In this document: positions 18,699-26,960 of the stretch, in pieces
How the letters are laid out: every line of letters starts with the position of its first letter
Numbering within the stretch: the first letter of the stretch is position 1
Translations under genes and position numbers: made by a program
DNA from: an uncultured Clostridia bacterium
GTDB lineage: Bacteria; Bacillota; Clostridia; TANB77; CAG-508
Assembly: GCA_944387435.1 (NCBI GenBank)
Contig: CALXEW010000001.1
Coordinates: 62,001-126,000 of the forward strand
DNA: 64,000 nucleotides
Direction: 5' to 3'
The notes under the pieces: generated by a model
What the model was told of the DNA's origin: nothing
What the model saw: only the letters and a program-made list of their open reading frames with translations
Databases searched by the model: none

Positions 18699-19382
18699 TT
18701 ATTCAAAAATTGGATAACTCCCATCTAACTTCCATTTAGATAATATATTTTTGTTCTCACTGTTTTCTATATTATTATTTAATATTTCAATAAAAGAAGA
18801 TTGTTTCATATCGTTTGAAGCCATTTTTATTGTATTATTTGGCTCAATATTTTGAACGCCGTTTTCTACATTATCTAAATAATATGCATTTTTTATTGAT
18901 ATATTGTTATTATATGTTGGTAATGAAAATGCTATTCCATTTGAATAGTTATAACCCGAAATATCTCCAGTATTATATACATTTGAAATACTAATATTAC
19001 TATTGTTTCCTTCTATTTCCCCTATTATTCCACTACTAGCTCCATTTCCAAACTCATTATTTGCACTATTGCTACTAATTAAGTTTCCAGTGTTATAACA
19101 ATTTTCGATCTGTAAATTTATAGGAATTCCCGTATATCCACGTACTATACATACTATACCGCCTGAAGTAGTACGTCCACTAATATCAGCATCATTATAT
19201 GAATTTAGTATTTTGCAATTTGTTTCATCTATTTCATCCCCATTCGGCTGTAATCCTCCTACAATTCCTCCTGCCCAACCAAAACTATTAGTATTAGCTA
19301 AGTTACTTATAACTCCGTTGTTATAACAATTAACTATTTCACAATTTTTTACACTTCCTATAATTCCTCCAGCACTAGACAT
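18699..19382 (-). CDS. GLUG-repeat C-terminal part of a frameshifted prepilin-like surface protein
   Basis: The 227 residues consist of GLUG-type repeats, each with a GGIIG/GGIVG turn followed by an NCYN/NSYN element (for example AGGIIGSVKNCEIVNCYNNG), and a closing segment ending SYPIFE. It has no natural start: the same frame is open upstream to about 19440 (SNSNVIITNSYNLGEVSGM), where it meets the other half of the gene in a different frame. Removing one base near 19443 fuses the two into one protein of about 535 residues, similar to the intact paralog at 28473-29999. GLUG repeats form a beta-solenoid and occur in secreted or surface proteins. Confidence 0.75.
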   Translation of the reverse strand: MSSAGGIIGSVKNCEIVNCYNNGVISNLANTNSFGWAGGIVGGLQPNGDEIDETNCKILNSYNDADISGRTTSGGIVCIVRGYTGIPINLQIENCYNTGNLISSNSANNEFGNGASSGIIGEIEGNNSNISISNVYNTGDISGYNYSNGIAFSLPTYNNNISIKNAYYLDNVENGVQNIEPNNTIKMASNDMKQSSFIEILNNNIENSENKNILSKWKLDGSYPIFE

Positions 19383-19431
19383 TCCTGAAACTTCACCTAA
19401 ATTATAAGAATTTGTAATAATTACATTAGAA

Positions 19432-20307
19432 TTAGATACTCCGTCCTCCTAATATTCCCCCTGCAGAATATCCACTTTTATTATTTATAATATTAGCTCT
19501 ATTATAACAATTTGAAATGCTAGCATTTGAGTAAAAAAGTGTACTTCCCACTATTCCACCAACATCTGTATTTGCACCATTATTTATAATTTTTCCTGAC
19601 ACCGTTAAACCATCTATTACTGCATAATCTTTAATAGCTCCAAAAAATCCTATTCCTTCTCCTGCGGTTCCATTTTCCATATTATTTATATATATATTTG
19701 TTATTTCATGACTATTTCCTAAAAATATTCCAGAAAAGCTATTCGTGGCTAATCTACCTATAGAATTCCAACTTTTATTGTCTCCTTCTGAACAAAATGA
19801 AGACAAATCTATATCGTTTTGTAAAGAATATACTGAACTTGATGAAAAGGTATAATCTACTCCATTTATATTAACAATTTGTTCTGCTCCACTTTCACAT
19901 ACTTCCGCTATTTTAACCAATTGCTCTGCTGTATATATGGGTATAATATCAGTTTTTACTTCTCCTGTTCCTGTATTTATTATATAAGTATTGTCTTTAT
20001 AATATATTACTTTAATAATATTATTACTTATTACACTAGTTTCTGGATACTGTTTTTCCAATTCTTCTTTAATAGCGTTGTTAAAATCTATTGTATCTAA
20101 TGTATCTTCCATTTTGGCTTGTTCTATTGCAAGTTTTATTTCTTCTATATTGCTTGCTTTATCTGTTTCTTCTTTTGCTCTTTGTGCTTGAGTAAGTATT
20201 CCATTCTCTCCTGTAAGCATTGCAATTGATACACTTGCAAGTATTAATAAAACTATAATAGTGATAACAAGTGCTATAAGTGTGATTCCATTTTTATTCT
20301 TTATCAT
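19432..20307 (-). CDS. prepilin-like N-terminal part of a frameshifted GLUG-repeat protein
   Basis: The 291 residues start with a type IV prepilin-like leader: basic MIKNKNG, then a hydrophobic helix (ITLIALVITIIVLL) and ML(T)GENGILTQAQRAKEET. The usual Glu at position +5 after the Gly cleavage site is Ala here. A charged region, a linker, and the first GLUG repeats (VGGIVGSTLFYSNASISNCYN) follow. The frame ends abruptly at 19432 after AGGILGGRSI because of one extra base. The gene is transcribed divergently from an XRE regulator and has a TTGACA-17-TAAAAT promoter. Function is unknown; a pilus-like or cell-surface role is inferred from the leader. Confidence 0.78.
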   Translation of the reverse strand: MIKNKNGITLIALVITIIVLLILASVSIAMLTGENGILTQAQRAKEETDKASNIEEIKLAIEQAKMEDTLDTIDFNNAIKEELEKQYPETSVISNNIIKVIYYKDNTYIINTGTGEVKTDIIPIYTAEQLVKIAEVCESGAEQIVNINGVDYTFSSSSVYSLQNDIDLSSFCSEGDNKSWNSIGRLATNSFSGIFLGNSHEITNIYINNMENGTAGEGIGFFGAIKDYAVIDGLTVSGKIINNGANTDVGGIVGSTLFYSNASISNCYNRANIINNKSGYSAGGILGGRSI

Positions 20308-20365
20308 ATCTTTTCTCTCCTTCTCTCTTGTATAAATTCATAATATTATAATTAATTTCAAAACT

Positions 20366-20394
20366 ATTTTATCTGAATTTTTATTGACTGTCAA
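20366..20394 (-). promoter_or_regulatory. promoter of the first GLUG prepilin-like gene
   Basis: Minus strand TTGACA (20389-20394), 17-bp spacer, TAAAAT (20366-20371), 59 nt before the ATG at 20307. The second GLUG gene has hexamers identical to these at identical spacing. Confidence 0.6.
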
Positions 20395-20395
20395 G

Positions 20396-20410
20396 TACTA
20401 CTTTATAGTA
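20396..20410. promoter_or_regulatory. inverted repeat, candidate XRE operator
   Basis: TACTA-CTTTA-TAGTA, a perfect 5+5+5 palindrome, ends 1 bp upstream of the -35 box of the GLUG promoter, in the divergent intergenic region shared with the XRE gene. A binding role is inferred from position. Confidence 0.35.
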
Positions 20411-20468
20411 TGTTATTTTTTAAAACTGTCTATATTATGATTATTTTATGAAAAAGAGGTGTATATAT

Positions 20469-20732
20469 ATGAAAAAAGATAATATTAAACCGATTGTTTA
20501 TGAAATACAATATGGAAAAATAATCGTAAAATTAGACGAAATTATGAAAAAATTAGATGTTTCTAATTACGAATTAAATAGTAAAGCAAATATAAAATTT
20601 CAAACAATTCAAAATTTAAGAATTAATAAATCTTCAAGAATTGATTTTGAAGTACTTGCTAAACTTTGTTATTCACTTGATTGTAAAGTAGAAGATATAC
20701 TAGAATATGTACCAAATAATGATACCGAATAA
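20469..20732 (+). CDS. XRE/Cro-type transcriptional regulator
   Basis: An 87-residue single-domain helix-turn-helix protein of the Cro/CI (YozG-like) type: KLDEIMKKLDVSNYELNSKANIKFQTIQNLRINK covers the helix-turn-helix, followed by DFEVLAKLCYSLDCKVEDILEYV, the usual terminal helices. An upstream ATG at 20448 is unlikely because AGAGGTG lies inside those codons, 7 nt before the ATG at 20469. It is divergent from the first GLUG prepilin-like gene, so it probably controls that gene and itself. The same arrangement, with another XRE subfamily, recurs near 30.1 kb. Confidence 0.82.
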   Translation: MKKDNIKPIVYEIQYGKIIVKLDEIMKKLDVSNYELNSKANIKFQTIQNLRINKSSRIDFEVLAKLCYSLDCKVEDILEYVPNNDTE

Positions 20733-20801
20733 TTTATGTTTTTTATATTATAAATCTTTTTGACTTTTATTTGCATTTTATAGATTTAAAAGAAACATAT
20801 A

Positions 20802-20889
20802 AGCAAGGTTTTAAATTAGGCAATTTTGCGTAGGGAAATTAAGGGTAGCTAAATTGCAGGTAAGCGAAGCTTAAATTTAAAAACTTGCT
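20802..20889. other. 88-nt three-way-junction element (structured RNA or cruciform DNA)
   Basis: AGCAAG-G-TTTTAAATT (20802-20817) pairs with AATTTAAAA-A-CTTGCT (20874-20889), a 15-bp stem with one mismatch. Inside are two further hairpins: GCAATTT (20820-20826) with AAATTGC (20851-20857) around a G-rich loop (GTAGGG...GGGTAG), and TAAGC-GAA-GCTTA (20861-20873), whose core GCGAAGC is a known exceptionally stable mini-hairpin. It lies in a gene-free stretch between an XRE gene and virD4, and a terminator hairpin follows on the plus strand. I do not recognise it as a known riboswitch or RNA family. Confidence 0.5.
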
Positions 20890-20910
20890 CCAAATCCCTG
20901 TTATATAGAA

Positions 20911-20945
20911 AAAAGTTAGAAAATAATTAATATTTCCTAACTTTT
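20911..20945. terminator. terminator hairpin after the 88-nt element
   Basis: AAAAGTTAG pairs with CTAACTTTT around an AT-rich 17-nt loop that can extend the stem. T runs lie on both strands. It can end transcription from the XRE/88-nt element side (plus) or from virD4 (minus). Confidence 0.6.
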
Positions 20946-20953
20946 ATTATTTG

Positions 20954-20981
20954 ATGTTTTTTGCCCCGTCCCAGAAAACAT
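20954..20981. repeat. CCGTCC-loop hairpin, copy 1
   Basis: ATGTTTTTT (20954-20962) and AGAAAACAT (20973-20981) form a 9-bp stem with one G-T wobble around the loop GCCCCGTCCC. It touches the virD4 stop codon (20981-20983). The stem and loop core are shared with copies at 32351, 44428 and 56172. Confidence 0.65.
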
Positions 20982-22555
20982 TACTCCTCATCTATTGGTC
21001 CAAATAGTTCATCAAATTTAGCTTCTAACTCTTTTTGCAAATCGTATGTATCTTCTTCTTCCCCTTCTTGAGGTAATATTGGCGCATCATTGAAATCTTC
21101 TAAATCTAGTACACCAACATCTTGTTTTTTAGGTTCTTCTTTTGCCTCTTTTATTTCTTCTATTTTTGGTTCTACTTTTGGTTCTACTTTTTTAATTTCT
21201 GGTTCATCTTCAAATAAATCATCTAAAGATTCTATCTTCAAATCTTGCTTTGGTGCTTGGTCTTTTTCTTCAACATATGGATTATAAGGATTATATTTTC
21301 TCCAAATGCCTCTATCTATTTCACCAATATCATTATGACTAATTTCCATTCTTGCTAGCTCTTTGGCCATTGGATGTTTAAAGTAATAATATTTCTCAGC
21401 TTTAACTGGTTTTATTCCTTTTTCAAAAATAATACATAAATCATTATCTAATCTACGAAGTTCATCTGGAGTCATTAATGCCCTTGCCATAACTTGGTCT
21501 GAGACCGATTTTCCTGTTCTCCAGTTTTGTCTATCTCTATTTATAGAAACACTATCTCTTTCTATTGTTTTTTCTCCTAATGCTTTAGAAAAATACTCAA
21601 CAGTCTTAAATGAGTTACTTCCCAAAAATACATGTGTATCACAGTTACCCATAATTGTTTCATAAGACTTTTCATAAACAGCTTCTAATTGATCCACATT
21701 TTGTAAAATTACACTAAATGATATTCCTCTACTTCTTGATGTTGAAATCTTCTTATCAAAATCTGGTATTTTACCAATATTTGCAAACTCATCCAATATG
21801 AAAAATGTTTGCTCTTTTAATCTACCACCATTTAAATCTGCATAATCATATAATTGTTGTATCATTTGAGAGAAAAATATAGTAAGTAAGAAATCATATG
21901 CAGCATGTGTATCTGAAGATATTACATATACTGCTGTTTTTTTGTTTCCTATTTCCTCAAAGTCTATTGTGTCTGTTGATGTTAGCTCTGCTATTTCTTT
22001 TGAGTCAAATTTTCCTAATTTTGATTGTAACGAACTTAAAATAGAGCTATATGTTTTTTCTGGTGCTATTTCAATAGATTTATAATACATTCTAGCTGGG
22101 TGGTCATATGGAAGTTGTCCCATAAGTTCTGAAAGTAAGTTATTTCCTCCCTTATTGTTTGCTGCTCTTACTAATTCAGCACAACTTGCCAAATTTTGTT
22201 CTTCTTCTGGTCTTGTTGCTATTAAATAATATATTAAAGCTTTTAATAGCATTTCAGCTGAATCATCCCAGAATGGGTCAGAGTTCCCGCCTTCTGATTG
22301 CTGTCCTTTTACAACTGTATTTGCAATTACATCCACATCTAGCTCTGATGAAATGTGCATAAGTGGATTATACCCATCACTATATTGTGGTCTTACTAAG
22401 TTTAATACTTTAATTTCATATCCTTTTGATTTTAAATATCCTGCCGTTCTATCATACAATTCTCCTTTAGGGTCTGTGAATACATATGACCCTAAACATT
22501 GATATGCATTAGGTATTGAATAAGATGCTGACTTACCAGAACCAGAACCGTCCAA
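20981..22555 (-). CDS. VirD4/TraG-like conjugative coupling ATPase, main part (frameshifted)
   Basis: Type IV coupling protein that normally pumps DNA-relaxase complexes into a conjugation channel. The 524-residue part starts artificially at a TTG inside the Walker A motif and continues GSGSGKSASYSIPNAYQ, then FTDPKGELYD, the Walker B region FFILDEFANIGKIPDF, SRSRGISFSVILQN, and an acidic, Lys-rich tail after about 440 (repeated EPKVEPK units). The N-terminal membrane part is in another frame (22533-23015). One extra base in GGACGG (22550) separates them; without it the P-loop reads VVGGSGSGKS. No relaxase or transfer genes are visible nearby. Confidence 0.85.
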   Translation of the reverse strand: MDGSGSGKSASYSIPNAYQCLGSYVFTDPKGELYDRTAGYLKSKGYEIKVLNLVRPQYSDGYNPLMHISSELDVDVIANTVVKGQQSEGGNSDPFWDDSAEMLLKALIYYLIATRPEEEQNLASCAELVRAANNKGGNNLLSELMGQLPYDHPARMYYKSIEIAPEKTYSSILSSLQSKLGKFDSKEIAELTSTDTIDFEEIGNKKTAVYVISSDTHAAYDFLLTIFFSQMIQQLYDYADLNGGRLKEQTFFILDEFANIGKIPDFDKKISTSRSRGISFSVILQNVDQLEAVYEKSYETIMGNCDTHVFLGSNSFKTVEYFSKALGEKTIERDSVSINRDRQNWRTGKSVSDQVMARALMTPDELRRLDNDLCIIFEKGIKPVKAEKYYYFKHPMAKELARMEISHNDIGEIDRGIWRKYNPYNPYVEEKDQAPKQDLKIESLDDLFEDEPEIKKVEPKVEPKIEEIKEAKEEPKKQDVGVLDLEDFNDAPILPQEGEEEDTYDLQKELEAKFDELFGPIDEE

Positions 22556-23015
22556 CTACCAAAACATTTATATTTCCCCTTTTATCAAGTGGTAAATAAT
22601 TATCTTCTGCAAGTATTATTCCTTTATTTTTGCTTAATATTTGATATTGTTCTCCTCTTTGACTCCAGTCACTAGAACCATGTTCTATATCTGAAAACTC
22701 ATTTTTAGGGGCTGATTTTACAAATCCTATAAAGAAAAATACTGTATAAAAAATAGTTACAACTAGTAATGTCGAAATAAAATTACTTACAGCTCCACTT
22801 GTAAACAAAGCACCTAACGTTCCAAACGGATTAGTAATTGACGTTCCAAGAGTTTCTATAAATACGTCCAATTTAAATTCACCATCTAGTCCTGCAACAT
22901 GTGCACTATAACTAAATGGCGAAACAAATACTATGGCAATAACAACCCATAATATTGCATATATTATGAAGTTTTTTCTATTTCTTTTAATAGCTCCTTC
23001 TATTTTATAATTCAT
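22533..23015 (-). CDS. VirD4-like coupling protein, membrane N-terminal part (frameshifted)
   Basis: The 160 residues contain two membrane segments (about 17-36 and 79-99) separated by an extracytoplasmic loop. A cytoplasmic stretch then includes HGSSDWSQRGEQY and LPLDKRGNINVLVVG, which leads into the Walker A motif. The reading then fails (RFWFW, stop) because of a single-base insertion. The arrangement matches the CD1115-type VirD4-like proteins of Firmicutes integrative elements. Together with the downstream frame it would give one protein of about 676 residues. Start is ATG at 23015. Confidence 0.82.
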   Translation of the reverse strand: MNYKIEGAIKRNRKNFIIYAILWVVIAIVFVSPFSYSAHVAGLDGEFKLDVFIETLGTSITNPFGTLGALFTSGAVSNFISTLLVVTIFYTVFFFIGFVKSAPKNEFSDIEHGSSDWSQRGEQYQILSKNKGIILAEDNYLPLDKRGNINVLVVGRFWFW

Positions 23016-23037
23016 ATCTTACACCTACTCTTTTGTT

Positions 23038-23361
23038 CTATCTAGATTCTCCACTTCTTGCCTGTTGTTTTCCTCCGTCTTCCGCTTTTATTGTCATTCC
23101 TTGTTCTAACTCCGTACTTAATACTTCTCTTTGAACAAAATTTGGCGTGACTGTCTTTATATTTTTCTTCGTTGCTTTTTTATCTTTACTTTGTTCACTA
23201 AAATATTCTTGTAATTCAACAGCACGGAATTTAAATGTATCATTTTTACCTGCTGCCCCTTCTATATATTCTGGATTTTTCTCTTTTTTTGTTTTGGGCA
23301 TTCTTTTTTGCTCTACATCACTTACATCATACTTTGATTGCATGAATCCTTTATCTGACAT
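23038..23361 (-). CDS. hypothetical protein of the VirD4 operon
   Basis: A 107-residue, charged, soluble protein with no membrane segment, rich in Lys, Glu and Gln (for example KTKKEKNPEY and EQSKDKKATKK) and probably largely disordered. I do not recognise a family. It lies between a 170-residue hypothetical gene (15 nt upstream) and virD4 (22 nt downstream), under one promoter, so it may be an accessory factor of the coupling protein. The GGAGG site before the ATG supports translation. Confidence 0.55.
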   Translation of the reverse strand: MSDKGFMQSKYDVSDVEQKRMPKTKKEKNPEYIEGAAGKNDTFKFRAVELQEYFSEQSKDKKATKKNIKTVTPNFVQREVLSTELEQGMTIKAEDGGKQQARSGESR

Positions 23362-23376
23362 TGCTTTTCCTCCCTA

Positions 23377-23889
23377 TTATTCTCTTATTTCGAATGCAAA
23401 ATAAGATTTATATGGTTTTAATTTACATTTTCCCTTTACTTCATTTGTTTTTTCATCAAAGTAAAGAACTGGCTTTACTTCTTCTGTCGTTTCTGGGTCT
23501 ATAATTGATATTGGTCTTTTTAAGTTCGGTGTATATTGAAATTCTTTATACTCCATTGGTTTATCTGAATATATCGTATCAAACTTAAATGGAGTAGGTC
23601 TTTTTGTTATCTTAACCTCATCACCCAGCAATATACCATTATTAATAATTACTTTATCATCTCCAAATGATAAAATAATCAATTGATTTCCATCTTTTTG
23701 TGGTTCTTCTACATAGAATGTTTTCTTATTATATTTACCGACTATTTCTTCTGTAAAATCAAGTCTTTCAACTGTATATTTAGGATATTGGTCACAATAT
23801 TCTTTTTTAGTTTTATTAACTTGATATATTACAGTTTTAATACCTTCTGGATCTGTTATACTAAAATGTTTTCCTTGTATAGCATCCAT
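23377..23889 (-). CDS. hypothetical protein, first gene of the VirD4 operon
   Basis: 170 residues, no signal peptide or membrane segment, predicted mostly beta-strand. Sequence signs include DPEGIKTVIYQVNKTKKEYCDQYP and a C-terminal YKSYFAFEIRE. No family recognised. It begins an apparent three-gene transcription unit with a perfect-consensus vegetative promoter (TTGACA-17-TATAAT) and a good ribosome site (GAGGTG). Base composition resembles the neighbours, so no clear sign of recent transfer. Confidence 0.6.
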   Translation of the reverse strand: MDAIQGKHFSITDPEGIKTVIYQVNKTKKEYCDQYPKYTVERLDFTEEIVGKYNKKTFYVEEPQKDGNQLIILSFGDDKVIINNGILLGDEVKITKRPTPFKFDTIYSDKPMEYKEFQYTPNLKRPISIIDPETTEEVKPVLYFDEKTNEVKGKCKLKPYKSYFAFEIRE

Positions 23890-23949
23890 TTTTTACACCT
23901 CACTCCTATGTTCTAATCCATAGCTTATCCTTTGTTAAACACTATATTA

Positions 23950-23978
23950 ATTATAGCGAAAAATCAACATTTTGTCAA
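23950..23978 (-). promoter_or_regulatory. perfect-consensus promoter of the VirD4 operon
   Basis: Minus strand TTGACA (23973-23978), 17-bp spacer, TATAAT (23950-23955), 61 nt before the ATG at 23889. Both hexamers are exact sigma-A consensus. Confidence 0.65.
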
Positions 23979-24004
23979 TACAAAATTTATGTAAAGTGTT
24001 GTTT

Positions 24005-24877
24005 TTAAGCTCTAGGATTAAATTTTGATATTTTACTTAATTCTTTATAAACATTTTTTTCTTTATCAGTTAAATGTTTTGGAACTACTATTTTTACTTC
24101 CGCAATCAAATCTCCTCTTGATTCTTTATTTGCATAATATCCCTTATTAGGTATACGTATTTTTTCTCCTGTCTGAATTCCTTCTGGGACATATACATTA
24201 GTTTCATCATCTATTGTTTTTACCGTAGTCCTTGTTCCCAAAGCTGCCTCCCAAGGAGTTAAAAGTAAATCTGTATATAAATCATATCCTTTTAATCTAA
24301 ACTTATTATCATCCTCAATATTTATTTTAATTAATAAATCTCCGCTCTTTCCTCCATTTTTTCCTGGTTTTCCTTGACTTATTAATCTTATTTTTTCACC
24401 ATTACGAATACCTCTTGGTATTTTTACCGTATAAGTTTTTGACTTTCCTTCAATCGTTTTTAAAGCAATTTGCTTATCCAACCCGTAAAATGCATCATAA
24501 ATACTTACTTTTATTTCAGTTTCTATGTTTTCTCCTTTTATTGGATTTCTTCTAATTTTATCTTCTTTTTCTATATTATCTATATTACCTAAAAAGATAT
24601 TAAATATAGCACCTTTTTGTGATTTATCTGAAAAAGCTTTTGGCCCTTTACCAAATTTTGAATTCCATACTCTATCATACTTTCTCTTAGAAGCTGGTAC
24701 TGATAAGACTTTATATGCTTCATTTATATCTTTAATTTTTTCTTCTGCTAAGCTATCTCCTACATTTAAATCAGGGTGATACTTTTTAGCTGCTTGTCTA
24801 TATGCAACTTTTATTTCATCTAATGAAACATGACTTGTTTCTAAATCTAATATTTTGTAATAATTTTTAAAAACCAT
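24005..24877 (-). CDS. CbpA-type DnaJ (J-domain plus C-terminal substrate domains)
   Basis: Hsp70 co-chaperone of 290 residues: an N-terminal J domain with the HPD motif in [12 protein letters not shown], then a connecting region without the Cys-rich zinc finger, then two DnaJ C-terminal beta domains (KIPRGIRNGEKIRLISQGKPG and YVPEGIQTGEKIRIPNKG). This is the class B (CbpA-like) layout rather than full DnaJ. A GGGAGG site precedes the ATG. It would stimulate DnaK ATPase; dnaK is not in the window. Confidence 0.88.
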   Translation of the reverse strand: MVFKNYYKILDLETSHVSLDEIKVAYRQAAKKYHPDLNVGDSLAEEKIKDINEAYKVLSVPASKRKYDRVWNSKFGKGPKAFSDKSQKGAIFNIFLGNIDNIEKEDKIRRNPIKGENIETEIKVSIYDAFYGLDKQIALKTIEGKSKTYTVKIPRGIRNGEKIRLISQGKPGKNGGKSGDLLIKINIEDDNKFRLKGYDLYTDLLLTPWEAALGTRTTVKTIDDETNVYVPEGIQTGEKIRIPNKGYYANKESRGDLIAEVKIVVPKHLTDKEKNVYKELSKISKFNPRA

Positions 24878-24935
24878 TTTTTACATCCTCCCAAAAATTT
24901 GGTAAGCACATTTTATCACATAATCGTCTGAAAAT

Positions 24936-25319
24936 CTATATATTTTTTTGATTTTCCATTTGTCTTTTTATCCATGTCATAATTACTTCTACAATATAAT
25001 CTTTTTGCTCTTTTGTTAGTTCTACATTTTTCGGCATTTTGTGCCATTTATATAGACATCCTCTACAACAACAACCTGTTGCATGCTGGGCAATAAATAC
25101 AGGATGTCCTCTCATAGGTGTCTGCTTCCCATCATTTTTAGGAAATGCTGGGGATATTCTTTTCTCTATTAAATCCCTTGTATGTTCTTCTATAACATCT
25201 ATTCCTTTTTCTCTTACATATTCCTTATCTTTTTCTTTTAAAGAGAACTTACTTCTAAAATTTGATTTTGATAAACTCTCTAAAACTCTTTCTATTCTTT
25301 GATTTTGCAAAGTAGTCAT
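24936..25319 (-). CDS. DUF4186 family protein
   Basis: The 127 residues match the DUF4186 family in order and length: a basic start (FRSKFSLKEKDKEYVREKG), DLIEKRISPAFPKNDGKQTP, the highly conserved RGHPVFIAQHATGCCCRGCL, a WHKMPKN segment and a C-terminal helix. The Cys cluster with nearby His suggests metal binding, but no function is established. Its ATG is 5 nt downstream of the nitroreductase stop codon, so they form one transcription unit. Confidence 0.82.
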   Translation of the reverse strand: MTTLQNQRIERVLESLSKSNFRSKFSLKEKDKEYVREKGIDVIEEHTRDLIEKRISPAFPKNDGKQTPMRGHPVFIAQHATGCCCRGCLYKWHKMPKNVELTKEQKDYIVEVIMTWIKRQMENQKNI

Positions 25320-25324
25320 CTCCG

Positions 25325-25843
25325 TTAATCTATATAATACACATAATTATCTTTTCTAGGTTTCAAACTTCCTTCTTCTGCTTTATATCCTAATATACAA
25401 TGTCCTATTCCTTCATATTCTTCTTCTATCCCTAAAGATTTTAAAATTTCTTTTCCTTCATCTGTTTCAAACTCTTCTTTTGCCCTATGTATCCAGCAAC
25501 TTCCTATTCCTAGAGAATTTGCAGCAAGCATCAAGTTTTCCATAACTAAACTTCCATCATAGACATGTGTTGGTATATCTTTTTTAGCTAGAACTACAAG
25601 AACAACTGGTGCTCCATAAAATGGATCTACACTAGTTCCCATTATTTTTGCATTTAATTTTGATAATTTGTCTCTTAAGTTTTTATTAGTTATATCAATT
25701 ATAATACTAGATTGTCTTCCCATTCCACTTGGTGCATATGTTCCTGCCTCTACTATTTTTTCTATTATTTCTTTTGGCACTTTATCTTCTTTATATTTTT
25801 TAATACTTCTTCTTTCTTCAATATTTTTAATAACTTCGTTCAT
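25325..25843 (-). CDS. nitroreductase family protein
   Basis: FMN-dependent oxidoreductase of 172 residues. It shows the N-terminal FMN-binding RRSIKKYKEDKVP, the APSGMGRQ segment, and the LMLAANSLGIGSCWIHR motif, with ILGYKAEE near the C-terminus. Length is at the short end of the family. Reduces quinones or nitro compounds in general; the true substrate cannot be inferred. It is followed immediately by the DUF4186 gene. An AGGAGG site precedes the ATG. Confidence 0.85.
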   Translation of the reverse strand: MNEVIKNIEERRSIKKYKEDKVPKEIIEKIVEAGTYAPSGMGRQSSIIIDITNKNLRDKLSKLNAKIMGTSVDPFYGAPVVLVVLAKKDIPTHVYDGSLVMENLMLAANSLGIGSCWIHRAKEEFETDEGKEILKSLGIEEEYEGIGHCILGYKAEEGSLKPRKDNYVYYID

Positions 25844-25904
25844 AAAAATACCTCCTTTAAAAATCTACACTAATATTATCACAAACAAGAAAAAAAAGGA
25901 AGTT

Positions 25905-26960
25905 TTAAACTCCCTCTTCTGCTAACTCTATCAATTTGGTTAATAGCTCTTTATATGATATACCACTTGCTTCAAACATTTTAGGATACATACTAATACT
26001 AGTAAATCCAGGTAATGTATTTATTTCATTTATATAAATTTTATTAGTAGCATTTTCTATAAAAAAATCTACTCTTGATAATCCTTTTCCATCTATTGAC
26101 TTAAAAGCTTTTATTGCTTGTTCTCTAATTTCCTTTGATAATTTTTCTGAAATATTTGCAGGAATTTCTGTTCTAGATTCCTCATTTTTATATTTAGCAT
26201 CATAACTATAAAATTCATCTGCTGCATTAATTTCTCCGACACAAGATGCTATTACATCTTCATTACCAAGAACAGCACATTCTACTTCTTTACCATTTAT
26301 TCCTTGTTCAATTAATACTTTTTTATCAAAAGATGCGGCATATTCTATGTTTTCTATAAGTTCTTCTAAATTTTCAGTTTTTCTAACTCCTACGCTTGAA
26401 CCTGAGTTAGATGGTTTAACAAACATAGGTAATTTTATATTTTTAGCTATTTTTTCTGCCACTTCTTCGACTTTCATAATACTTTCATTAAAGTTTTTAT
26501 CTACATAAATATATTTATCTTTATATTTTCTAACATATTCATATGGTACTTGGTTTAAACCTGCTTTTTCAAATACGATTTTTGTGTATACTTTATCCAT
26601 TCCCACACTTGAGGCTAGAACTTTACAACCAACATATGGAATTTTTAGTAATTCGAATAATCCTTGTATAGTTCCATCTTCTCCATATAAACCATGTAGT
26701 ACAGGGAATATCACATCTAAACCTTTTAGATATTCTATTAAATTTTCTATTTTTTCTTTATTATCTACTTCTGCTCCAAATTCTCTTTTTTGTCCATTTT
26801 CTATGTATTTCCACCACTTTCCTTGTTTGTCTATGTATATTGGATATACCTCATATTTTTCTCTATCCAAATTATTTAGTATTGATTCTGCAGATAACAC
26901 AGACACCTCATTTTCTGTTGACATCCCTCCAAATATTACTCCTAGTTTTTTCTTTGCCAT
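25905..26960 (-). CDS. ddl: D-alanine--D-alanine ligase
   Basis: ATP-grasp ligase making the D-Ala-D-Ala dipeptide for peptidoglycan. The 351-residue protein begins KKLGVIFGGMSTENEVS, the family N-terminal motif, and has HGLYGEDGTIQGLFEL, FVKPSNSGSSVGV, SRVDFFIE, and NEINTLPGFTSISMYPK, the metal and substrate site near the C-terminus. Its ATG lies inside the last codons of murF (overlap of 19 nt), so both steps of MurNAc-pentapeptide assembly are coupled. The Tyr/Phe selecting D-Ala versus D-lactate was not resolved by eye. Confidence 0.94.
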   Translation of the reverse strand: MAKKKLGVIFGGMSTENEVSVLSAESILNNLDREKYEVYPIYIDKQGKWWKYIENGQKREFGAEVDNKEKIENLIEYLKGLDVIFPVLHGLYGEDGTIQGLFELLKIPYVGCKVLASSVGMDKVYTKIVFEKAGLNQVPYEYVRKYKDKYIYVDKNFNESIMKVEEVAEKIAKNIKLPMFVKPSNSGSSVGVRKTENLEELIENIEYAASFDKKVLIEQGINGKEVECAVLGNEDVIASCVGEINAADEFYSYDAKYKNEESRTEIPANISEKLSKEIREQAIKAFKSIDGKGLSRVDFFIENATNKIYINEINTLPGFTSISMYPKMFEASGISYKELLTKLIELAEEGV

